DNA of 64,000 nucleotides from Poecilobothrus nobilitatus. Lineage: Eukaryota; Arthropoda; Insecta; Diptera; Dolichopodidae. Each line of letters begins with the position of its first letter. Position 1 is the stretch's first letter. Under the pieces are notes generated by a model, which saw only the letters and a list, made by a program, of their open reading frames with translations, was not told where the DNA came from and did no database searches. The stretch is from the NCBI GenBank assembly GCA_947095535.1, contig OX352772.1:188399179-188463178 (forward strand), given 5' to 3'. The position numbers and the translations under genes are program-made. Shown here one piece after another: positions 54,361-64,000 of this stretch.

Positions 54361-56333
54361 TTTTTTTGTTTTTACGATGGTTGATGAAAAACTCGAAAAT
54401 CACCAAGAGGAACTGCACGTGCTTCCTAAGGGTAGTGTTGGACTTTAACCAACCAAATCCACCCCACTTTTAAAACCAAACTTTAGGATGGAACCTTTAA
54501 TACAAACGTACAGTTTGGTTTTGGGGATAGGAATGTGGGATGGATAATTGGGGAATTGGAATTGGGAAATTTGGATTATGTGGGATAGGTAGGGAAATTT
54601 GGAGGGACATTTTGAAGAAAGATGCTAATGTTCTTCTTAAACTTAAGTAAATCGTGCACATAGGAATTACCAACTTTAGGGAACACATGCAATGGTATAT
54701 GGTTCCACAAATGGGACGTTTTATTTCTTTGGAACAGGTGTTAATCCTTACGAGGTACCTATAAAACAAGGTCAGTAACCCAGTTGTGCGACGATGGCTG
54801 AGTGGAGTAAGCATTGAAGTTACACTGGGATCCTTGATAAGACGAATAGCTTTGTTTTGCACATTATCTAAATAACCCAGGGCTATTTGAGGGCCTGCCG
54901 CCCATGTACGTTTTATAGATATTGAGAAGATCAGATGCGGAGAAGTAAGTTTTGCATCGATACGAAAACCCCAACATTTAGCTGCGTCCTTGACTATACC
55001 AAAAATGTGATTTGATCAAATCAATTTCTGGTTTAACTTGATACCCAGCATGTTTAAATCTGTTGAATGCTGCAAAACTTCTCCCTGAAATAGTAGGTTG
55101 GGAACAGTAGTGGAAATTTTCCGCGATATCAGACAGCATTGAGTTTTTTTGGTGTTGAAATCAACTCTGTTGACTTCACCCCTTTTTTGAATTTTGGCTA
55201 AATCGTTATTTAGCACACTAATAGTCTGGTGATTAATGTTACAGCGGTTATAAACTCATAAGAAGCTACAAAGGTGATGTCGTTTGCGAAACTATGGATC
55301 GAATTGGAGGTTAATGAGAGTGGGTCATTGATAAATATTAAGAAGAGAATGGGGGATAAAACTGATCTCCGGGGGACACCAGCATTTATTTTGCATTTAT
55401 CAGATGAATATCCATCGACCAGTACACAAATCGTACGATTCGAAAGGAAATCTTCAATCCATTTTAGAAAGCCCCTTCCTAGACTTAATGCTTTGCATTT
55501 TGCCAATAGAGCATCATTCCAAACTCGATCGGAAGCCTTAGAAATATCAAGAACCACAATATCAGATTCACCAGAATTATGAAGGCTGATGTTTAGCTTC
55601 TCACAAAGGTAAGTCATGAGATTACCGGTTTAACGACGGGCTCTGTACCCGTATTGACGATCATGAAGCAAACCTTTGTGGTTCAGGTATTTCAGAAACT
55701 TTTGGTTCACAATTTTCTCCATTTCTTTGAAGAGGACCGAAGTTATAGCAATAGGGCGGTAGTTAGAAGGATCCGTTTTATTACCTTTTTTGGGAATTGG
55801 GAAAACATGTGCAACCTTTCATTAGGTAGGATGAATACCCGAAGTGAAGGAGAGGTAGAAAAGGTTGCGCAGAGGTTTTGAAATACTGGAGTACGTATGT
55901 TTAAGCACCATGATGGTTATACAATCTGGTCCGGCTGACTTATATGTATCAAGATTTTTCAAGATTTTCATCATCGCCGGCGTCCTAAAGTAAATTCTAC
56001 CGAAGGAGCAGTCAACTCCTGGAACAGAGAGTGACATCAGTGTCGAATTGGAATCGAATTGCTTGACAAATAAGTTCGCCTTCTCTTTAGAATCTGATAC
56101 GGTTCTCTTATTATTATCAATAAGTGGTGGAAAGACCCTTTAACGACTTCTTTTAGACTTTTGGCAAATGACTAAAAAGATTTGCTATTCTTTGGCACGT
56201 GGATAATTTTATGTTTCAACTTTTGGTTGAACAAGAATTTTTGGTTATTGATAACTCTCTTGCATCTGTTTCTCGCCACCCTATGAGCCTTTTGACCTAT
56301 TGTTTTGGTACAGTTTATAAGCCTCTTCTCTTC
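54361..56333 (-). pseudogene. Family A LINE, RT and 3' end
   Basis: Minus-strand copy with tail T run at about 54,361-54,374 and the family 3' UTR. From 56,333 down it reads VARNRCKRVINNQKFLFN, KIIHVPKNSKSF, then PGVDCSFGRIYFRTPAMMKI, KSAGPDCITIMVLK (C for G), PIPKKGNK, IVVLDISKASDRVWNDALL (SKAFD changed to SKASD), INAGVPRRSVLSPILFLIFI (PQG changed to PRR) and HSFANDITFVAS (FADD changed to FAND). Then the C-terminal part runs to 54,497. Changed catalytic residues, frameshifts and a deletion near 54,900 show it is dead. Its right end (56,158-56,333) is repeated exactly at the centre of the palindrome. Confidence 0.85.
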
Positions 56334-56346
56334 AGTTTATAAGGTT

Positions 56347-57060
56347 CGGGTTTTGGAAGCTTCCGAACGAGACCCAGAGCAAACGAGATTATCTCCAAAA
56401 CCAATAAAGATAGAACCTTTAAATTTTTTATAATGGTGTTCTTTCATGTTTGATTTGTGTTTCTGAAATTTGTGAGGATTTGGTCCATGGGTTCAAATCT
56501 TGGAAGCTTCCGGACGAGCGCCAGAGCAAACGAGTATATCTCCACAACCAACAAAGATAGAACTTTTATTTTTAGTACAAAGGTGTTCTGTTATGTTTCC
56601 TTTTCTGTAAAATTGGAAACTGACATTTGAAAGAATTTGAACCATGGGTTCGTATTTTGGAAACTTCCGGACGAGCACAAGAGCAACGAGCATATCTCCA
56701 AAACCAACAAAAGTAGAACCTTTAAATTTAATAGAATGGTGTTCTGGCAAGTTTTCTTTATGTTCCTGAGATGGATTCGATGAATTGGAGTGGCAATTCG
56801 GGTAGCTGACACAAACCTCCCAAGGACTACCAATCTTCGAAAATAATTAAAATAGACACTTAAAATTTTATACAAGGCAAGCATATCCCAAGCAGATGCC
56901 TCTTTTACGTTCTTGAAATTCGAGTTGAATAAGACAGAAAAGGGAAGAAGTTCAAGCAGCTGCCAAAAACACTTATGGATTTTTAATTTAATTCGAATTA
57001 TTCAGGTGTAGGGTATTAATAAGTCGGTTGCATCGACTTACTGTTACATTTACTTGTTTT
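56347..57060 (-). repeat. Tandem-repeat element head, left palindrome arm
   Basis: Inverted copy of the element head and first monomers seen at 20,803 and 62,445. It reads outward as TGTTACATTTACTTGTTTT at 57,042-57,060, the AAGTCGG...CGACTT hairpin, AGGTGTAGGGTAT, and about four monomers with TGGAAGCTTCCGAACGAG. Confidence 0.85.
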
Positions 57061-59440
57061 GATAAATGTACATACATTTATAATAAAAAAAATGCCAACG
57101 AAATGTGTGTGCCATCAACGCTAACGCAGCCAACAACAATAGGGAAACCAATGTTGCTGGCTGCGTTAAGTTTGAAATTTTAGTGAGCTGAATTGACCTA
57201 TAATACTTTTCATTTTCTGAGTGTCAGTCAGGCTATTTAATATATTTATATTTTCTTGCATTTAAAAATTTGCAGGTTTTTAGAACAATTTTATAAACTA
57301 AACCTATTGCCAAATTAAACCTATCCCATATTACACGGTAAGTATTTTGATTGCTCAGCATTCATTACTTGGAATACAAACTGATTTCTAAGTCAACAGG
57401 TGTTGTACATGTTTTTTTTCAGTCTAATTGAAGTTCTTAAAAAATGAACTGCAAAAGAAAATATTAGTTTTTATCAAATTAAATATAATTATCAAATTAA
57501 ATATTAAATATAATATTTATAACTATGCTATATAATAATTCTACTAACCTCAAAAACTTTCCGTTCCATGGGAAAATGATTTGCAAAAATATCATTCGAC
57601 AAATTATCTTTAATTACATTAATGCACTTGTTTTTAGAATGCTTCTTCTAATATTTGACAAAAGCATATTTTGATATATTCAAATTCCCGTGGAAAATTC
57701 AATAGTCTATTTGAAACATTATTAAGAACAACTCCCGCGATAAAAACATTTTTGTTCATAAACACAAAACTGAAAATTAAATGAAAAGCCAATATAGTCA
57801 ATATTGTCAATGTTCAATATTGCCATTTTAACTAATATTTCTTTTCCAAGACTGTTATGATGAAAATGTCTATTATGCATAAGTAACTATGATGTACGCT
57901 ACATAAATAAACCATATATCAGAGAACATTTTATCATTTACAATTTTATGTTTCCCTAAATAAGATATTAAATGATAATGTCATCAGATATTAAATGATG
58001 AGTAGTTGATAAATGATAAATCTTTCATGTAAAATAAGATCAAAAAATGTTGTGGTTTTCAATTTAAATGTCATTAAAATGACAATGTGAAGCTAAATTT
58101 GTCATTTATCATTTAAAATTGAAAAAAATTGAAAAAAAAGACATCTGAGTTTAGATATTTATTTATCAAAATTTCTTGCCACATATGGATTTTTTACACG
58201 ACTTTCTATGTATTTATATATTAATTCTTTCTTTCTTTTTAGTACTTGTTTTTTATTAGTTCGTAAATCGTAGTAGTATTTTTTGAGGTAGGTAAGTACC
58301 TCATTTATTTATACTTCAGAATGTAAATATGTATTTATGTTTGACTCTCGCATATACATATAAATATGATTTAGTATTATATATTTACACTGAGTTAGTA
58401 TAGAATATGAATATGATTATATGAATATGATATGAGGGTGTACAAATTTTTTTTTAAATTGAATTGGATTGGTGGCTTTTATTAATATAATAAGTATTTT
58501 AGTTTTTTAAAAATTTTGTTTGGAAGTTTTGTATGAAATGGGTAGCAGTTTTTTTTTTAGTACACTGATAAAAAAAATGTTAAGTTAGAAATTATATTGT
58601 TATTATAATAATCTAAATTAATAATAGTTAAAATAAAATTATAATAGATAATTATATAGTGAATTATATAATAAATAAATAAAATTATAATAGTTAAATT
58701 TAGTTTAATTATCAGACATAATATATATATGTATATAAGTAGTATATAAAGTATTATTAGGTACCTAGATTCAAATATGCAATGAATTGCAATACAATTT
58801 TTGTTTTTTTATATTGGAATTTTATGTTTTGCTTTTGATAATTACGTAAACGAAAAGTTTCGGAAGCTCTATATATAATACATACATTTGTATATGTTAG
58901 TATGTTTTATATTTTGTAAATTTGGTCGCATAAAATTTTTGGGGAGTGTTTTAAATAAGCAGTATCTATTTTTTTTAACCACCAAATGCATATAAGTATG
59001 TATGTGATTTTATTTAAACATAAAACGTTTACTCAGGGACATGTGGGTACACATTCATAAATTTGACAATATAAATTTTATAAAAACAAAAAATCGGAAA
59101 ATAAAATTTTTCAAAAAAATTTATTCTATTTTGATTTACATATATATGCCTGAATGTATGCATGTATAATAAGAATAAAAATGTTTTCTACTTTTTTACT
59201 ACTTCGAATGTAACCATGTAACATGATTACATACTGATAAAAAATTTTCAGCAGCTTACCCCTTTTTACAAATACTATCACAGCAAAAAAGTTTTTTACA
59301 CTGTAAAACTTTGTGAAAGTAAATTTAGTAAGTAAAGTAAGTTTAGTAAATTTAGAATTTGTGAAATAATTTTCTGCACAAGAGTTGAAAATTATCATTC
59401 TCTCTTTCAGCGCAACAGTTTACGCTGAATTTTTTGCATA
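57061..59440. other. Unique AT-rich part of the left palindrome arm, no gene
   Basis: No protein or RNA gene recognised. It contains the strong hairpin at 57,121-57,170 and AAATGATAA-rich phrases at 57,960-58,110. A 90-codon minus frame at 59,126-59,398 matches nothing I know; its identical partner at 60,106-60,378 exists only because of the palindrome. Confidence 0.5.
57121..57170. repeat. Strong hairpin TAACGCAGCCAACAACA (and mirror copy at 62,335-62,384)
   Basis: CTAACGCAGCCAACAACA and TGTTGCTGGCTGCGTTAAG can pair over about 17 positions with one mismatch and a 13-base loop. It is GC-rich within very AT-rich DNA. The mirror copy in the other arm differs by one base in the loop. It could be a fold-back remnant or a structured RNA; no other copy was noticed. 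Confidence 0.65.
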
Positions 59441-59751
59441 TTGTATGTCATTGCACCATTTTTAGACGCGATTAGTGAAACTATTTTACTTGGAATGAGG
59501 TTATTCATTCCTCATTTCATGAAATCTGTTAAGAGGAGGCCCAAATCTTGGTTTGATCGCATTTGCAATGAAACCATTTCTAGAAAAGAAGAGGCTTATA
59601 AACTGTACCAAAACAATAGGTCAAAAGGCTCATAGGGTGGCGAGAAACAGATGCAAGAGAGTTATCAATAACCAAAAATTCTTGTTCAACCAAAAGTTGA
59701 AACATAAAATTATCCACGTGCCAAAGAATAGCAAATCTTTTTAGTCATTTG
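59441..59751 (+). pseudogene. Family A LINE fragment at palindrome centre (plus copy)
   Basis: IAPFLDAISETILLGMRLFI, KSVKRRPKSWFDRICNETIS, RKEEAYKLYQNNRSKGS, frameshift, VARNRCKRVINNQKFLFN and IIHVPKNSKSF then TAG. This is the linker between endonuclease and RT of family A. It runs straight into its own inverted copy, so the LINE is folded back at this point. Confidence 0.85.
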
Positions 59752-60063
59752 CCAAAAGTCTAAAAAGATTTGCTATTCTTTGGCACGTGGATAATTTTAT
59801 GTTTCAACTTTTGGTTGAACAAGAATTTTTGGTTATTGATAACTCTCTTGCATCTGTTTCTCGCCACCCTATGAGCCTTTTGACCTATTGTTTTGGTACA
59901 GTTTATAAGCCTCTTCTTTTCTAGAAATGGTTTCATTGCAAATGCGATCAAACCAAGATTTGGGCCTCCTCTTAACAGATTTCATGAAATGAGGAATGAA
60001 TAACCTCATTCCAAGTAAAATAGTTTCACTAATCGCGTCTAAAAATGGTGCAATGACATACAA
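59752..60063 (-). pseudogene. Family A LINE fragment at palindrome centre (minus copy)
   Basis: Exact mirror of the plus copy, with the same residues and the same frameshift. Its first 160 or so bases (59,760 on) are also identical to 56,170-56,333, so this stretch occurs three times: minus, plus, minus. Confidence 0.85.
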
Positions 60064-62444
60064 TATGCAAAAAATTCAGCGTAAACTGTTGCGCTGAAAG
60101 AGAGAATGATAATTTTCAACTCTTGTGCAGAAAATTATTTCACAAATTCTAAATTTACTAAACTTACTTTACTTACTAAATTTACTTTCACAAAGTTTTA
60201 CAGTGTAAAAAACTTTTTTGCTGTGATAGTATTTGTAAAAAGGGGTAAGCTGCTGAAAATTTTTTATCAGTATGTAATCATGTTACATGGTTACATTCGA
60301 AGTAGTAAAAAAGTAGAAAACATTTTTATTCTTATTATACATGCATACATTCAGGCATATATATGTAAATCAAAATAGAATAAATTTTTTTGAAAAATTT
60401 TATTTTCCGATTTTTTGTTTTTATAAAAATTATATTGTCAAATTTATGAATGTGTACCCACATGTCCCTGAGTAAACGTTTTATGTTTAAATAAAATCAC
60501 ATACATACTTATATGCATTTGGTGGTTAAAAAAAATAGATACTGCTTATTTAAAACACTCCCCAAAAATTTTATGCGACCAAATTTACAAAATATAAAAC
60601 ATACTAACATATACAAATGTATGTATTATATATAGAGCTTCCGAAACTTTTCGTTTACGTAATTATCAAAAGCAAAACATAAAATTCCAATATAAAAAAA
60701 CAAAAATTGTATTGCAATTCATTGCATATTTGAGTCTAGGTACCTAATAATACTTTATATACTACTTATATACATATATATATTATGTCTGATAATTAAA
60801 CTAAATTTAACTATTATAATTTTATTTATTTATTATATAATTCACTATATAATTATCTATTATAATTTTATTTTAACTATTATTAATTTAGATTATTATA
60901 ATAACAATATAATTTCTAACTTAACATTTTTTTTATCAGTGTACTAAAAAAAAAACTGCTACCCATTTCATACAAAACTTCCAAACAAAATTTTTAAAAA
61001 ACTAAAATACTTATTATATTAATAAAAGCCACCAATCCAATTCAATTTAAAAAAAAATTTGTACACCCTCATATCATATTCATATAATCATATTCATATT
61101 CTATACTAACTCAGTGTAAATATATAATACTAAATCATATTTATATGTATATGCGAGAGTCAAACATAAATACATATTTACATTCTGAAGTATAAATAAA
61201 TGAGGTACTTACCTACCTCAAAAAATACTACTACGATTTACGAACTAATAAAAAACAAGTACTAAAAAGAAAGAAAGAATTAATATATAAATACATAGAA
61301 AGTCGTGTAAAAAATCCATATGTGGCAAGAAATTTTGATAAATAAATATCTAAACTCAGATGTCTTTTTTTTCAATTTTTTTCAATTTTAAATGATAAAT
61401 GACAAATTTAGCTTCACATTGTCATTTTAATGACATTTAAATTGAAAACCACAACATTTTTTGATCTATATTTTACATGAAAGATTTATCATTTATCAAC
61501 TACTCATCATTTAATATCTGATGACATTATCATTTAATATCTTATTTAGGGAAACATAAAATTGTAAATGATAAAATGTTCTCTGATATATGGTTTATTT
61601 ATGTAGCGTACATCATAGTTACTTATGCATAATAGACATTTTCATCATAACAGTCTTGGAAAAGAAATATTAGTTAAAATGGCAATATTGAACATTGACA
61701 ATATTGACTATATTGGCTTTTCATTTAATTTTCAGTTTTGTGTTTATGAACAAAAATGTTTTTATCGCGGGAGTTGTTCTTAATAATGTTTCAAATAGAC
61801 TATTGAATTTTCCACGGGAATTTGAATATATCAAAATATGCTTTTGTCAAATATTAGAAGAAGCATTCTAAAAACAAGTGCATTAATGTAATTAAAGATA
61901 ATTTGTCTAATGATATTTTTGCAAATCATTTTCCCATGGAACGGAAAGTTTTTGAGGTTAGTAGAATTATTATATAGCATAGTTATAAATATTATATTTA
62001 ATATTTAATTTGATAATTATATTTAATTTGATAAAAACTAATATTTTCTTTTGCAGTTCATTTTTTAAGAACTTCAATTAGACTGAAAAAAAACATGTAC
62101 AACACCTGTTGACTTAGAAATCAGTTTGTATTCCAAGTAATGAATGCTGAGCAATCAAAATACTTACCGTGTAATATGGGATAGGTTTAATTTGGCAATA
62201 GGTTTAGTTTATAAAATTGTTCTAAAAACCTGCAAATTTTTAAATGCAAGAAAATATAAATATATTAAATAGCCTGACTGACACTCAGAAAATGAAAAGT
62301 ATTATAGGTCAATTCAGCTCACTAAAATTTCAAACTTAACGCAGCCAGCAACATTAGTTTCCCTATTGTTGTTGGCTGCGTTAGCGTTGATGGCACACAC
62401 ATTTCGTTGGCATTTTTTTTATTATAAATGTATGTACATTTATC
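60064..62444. other. Unique AT-rich part of the right palindrome arm, no gene
   Basis: Mirror of 57,061-59,440, with the same hairpin (62,335-62,384). No coding sequence recognised. Confidence 0.5.
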
Positions 62445-64000
62445 AAAACAAGTAAATGTAACAGTAAGTCGATGCAACCGACTTATTAATACCCTACATC
62501 TGAATAATTCGAATTAAATTAAAAATCCATAAGTGTTTTTGGCAGCTGCTTGAACTTCTTCCCTTTTCTGTCTTATTCAACTCGAATTTCAAGAACGTAA
62601 AAGAGGCATCTGCTTGGGATATGCTTGCCTTGTATAAAATTTTAAGTGTCTATTTTAATTATTTTCGAAGATTGGTAGTCCTTGGGAGGTTTGTGTCAGC
62701 TACCCGAATTGCCACTCCAATTCATCGAATCCATCTCAGGAACATAAAGAAAACTTGCCAGAACACCATTCTATTAAATTTAAAGGTTCTACTTTTGTTG
62801 GTTTTGGAGATATGCTCGTTGCTCTTGTGCTCGTCCGGAAGTTTCCAAAATACGAACCCATGGTTCAAATTCTTTCAAATGTCAGTTTCCAATTTTACAG
62901 AAAAGGAAACATAACAGAACACCTTTGTACTAAAAATAAAAGTTCTATCTTTGTTGGTTGTGGAGATATACTCGTTTGCTCTGGCGCTCGTCCGGAAGCT
63001 TCCAAGATTTGAACCCATGGACCAAATCCTCACAAATTTCAGAAACACAAATCAAACATGAAAGAACACCATTATAAAAAATTTAAAGGTTCTATCTTTA
63101 TTGGTTTTGGAGATAATCTCATTTGCTCTGGGGCTCGTTCGGAAGCTTCCAAAACCAAACCCATGGACCAAATCCTCTTAAATTTCAGAGACATAAATCA
63201 AACACGAAAGAACACCATTGTACCAAATTCAAAGGTTCTACCTTTGTTCGTATTGGATATAATCTCATTTGCTCTGCGGCTCGTTCGGAAGCTTCCAAAA
63301 TTCGAATCCACGGTTAAAATTCTTTCAAATTTAAACCCATGGCCAAATCCTCTCAAATTTCAGAGACCTAAATCAAACATGAAAAAACACCATTCGGCCA
63401 AATTGAAAGGTTATATATTTGTTGTTTTTGGAGATAATCTCATTTGCTCTGGGGCTCGTTCGGAAGCTTCCAAAATCCAAACCCATGGACCACATCCTCT
63501 TAAATTTTAGAGACATAAATCAAACTGAAAGAAACATCATTATAAAAAATTTAAAGGTTCTATCTTTATTGGTTTTGGAGATAATCTCGTTTGCTCTGGG
63601 TCTCGTTCGGAAGCTTCCAAAACCCGAACCCATGGACCAAATCTTCTCACATTTCAGAGACTTAAATAAAACATGAAAGAACACCACCCTGCCAAATTTA
63701 AAGGTTATATCTTTGTTGGTTTTGGAGATAATCTCATTTGCTCTGGTGCTCGTTCGGAAGCTTCCAAATCCAAACCCATTGACTAAATCCTCTTAAATTT
63801 CAGAGGCCTAAATCATACATGAGAGAGCACCATTCTGCCAAAAGTAAAGGTTATATCTTTATTGGTTTTGGAGATAATCTCATTTGCTCTGGGGCTCGTT
63901 CGGAAGCTTCCAAATCCAAACCCATCGACCAAATCCTCTTAAATTTCAGAGACATAAATCGAACGGGAAGGAACATCATTGTACAAAATTTAAAGGTTCT
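62445..64000 (+). repeat. Tandem-repeat element, right palindrome arm, running off the window
   Basis: Same head as at 20,803: AAAACAAGTAAATGTAAC, the AAGTCG hairpin, ATACCCTACATCT, and the GGACATATGCTTG-like spacer. About nine or ten monomers of ~143-155 bp follow from 62,755. The array continues past position 64,000, so its length and right terminus are unknown. Only the part to about 63,158 is mirrored directly in the left arm. Confidence 0.85.

Larger units (their letters stand above)
56347..63158. repeat. Giant near-perfect palindrome (arms ~3.4 kb)
   Basis: Left arm 56,347-59,744 and right arm 59,760-63,158 are reverse complements about 59,752, with the asymmetric 15-base spacer TCATTTGCCAAAAGT. 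Differences seen by eye include 57,006/62,499, 57,149/62,356, 57,597/61,908, a 1 bp indel near 58,036/61,468, and 58,770/60,734, so identity is above 99%. Each arm holds, from outside in, the tandem repeat, unique AT-rich DNA and a family A LINE piece. At the outer left end the arm matches a later monomer (63,540-63,625), so about 0.47 kb of array is missing from the left arm. Confidence 0.95.

Noticed and set aside
59126..60378. Two identical 90-residue frames as a duplicated gene
   Set aside because: They are mirror images made by the palindrome. The sequence has no recognisable domain and no supporting signals.
56347..63158. Palindrome as a classic fold-back transposon
   Set aside because: The centre is a broken LINE with microhomology, and the outer junction is a scar without target duplication, so a rearrangement fits better. 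A library or assembly artefact is still possible.

Overview
The window is AT-rich eukaryotic DNA made mostly of dead and dying transposable elements. I see no operons, ribosomal RNA, tRNA or CRISPR array. An insect, probably a higher fly (Diptera), is the best guess. The reasons are the mix of jockey/CR1/I-like and RTE-like LINEs with a BEL/Pao element, the TATG/TACA microsatellites, and a repeat ending in a GGACGGACGGACAT block that I associate from memory with fly intergenic repeats. This assignment is inference.

Layout. 0.1-1.6 kb: decayed LINE on the minus strand with a possible hammerhead ribozyme inside it. 1.7-3.2 kb: non-autonomous DNA transposon with terminal inverted repeats, carrying a nested mariner-like MITE; an inverted relative lies at 51.1-52.9 kb. 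4.4-6.3 kb: two Helitron-like 3' ends flanking a LINE ORF1 with a PHD finger. 6.7-8.9 kb: 5'-truncated LINE (family A) with an uninterrupted reverse transcriptase. 9.4-10.1 kb: mariner-like transposase remnant. 10.6-12.5 kb: two LINE fragments in opposite directions. 12.9-20.5 kb: an almost complete LINE (ORF1 and ORF2) split by a 2.7 kb RTE-like LINE with a clean target-site duplication. 20.8-24.0 kb: a repeat element with about 18 tandem monomers, partly organised as 287 bp dimers. 24.2-32.5 kb: LINE fragments, including a long family B element with a poly(A) tail. 33.1-34.2 kb: AT-rich direct duplication.

34.9-37.5 kb holds a decayed gene of a DDE-transposase-like family with a candidate D/D/E triad. 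38.3-46.7 kb is a BEL/Pao LTR element with both LTRs, a primer site matching tRNA-Tyr, gag, protease, RT and RNase H remnants and an F-type env remnant. Its integrase region is replaced by a nested family A LINE. About 280 bp beyond it, 46,966-47,828 looks like a real host exon of 863 bp, open throughout and bounded by splice signals; its gene was not recognised. 47.8-54.4 kb is non-coding or intronic AT-rich DNA. 54.4-56.3 kb is another family A LINE.

From 56.3 to 63.2 kb there is a giant near-perfect palindrome (arms about 3.4 kb, 15 bp spacer) centred inside a family A LINE. Its arms end in the same tandem repeat as at 21-24 kb, and the array runs off the window end. Its junctions show microhomology and a short copied filler, as expected of replicative template switching. 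A smaller inverted duplication of the same style lies at 43.1-44.2 kb. The standout observations are the palindrome, the DDE-like family with its repeated GTCATTCCCCTG motif, the tandem-repeat element and the possible ribozyme.
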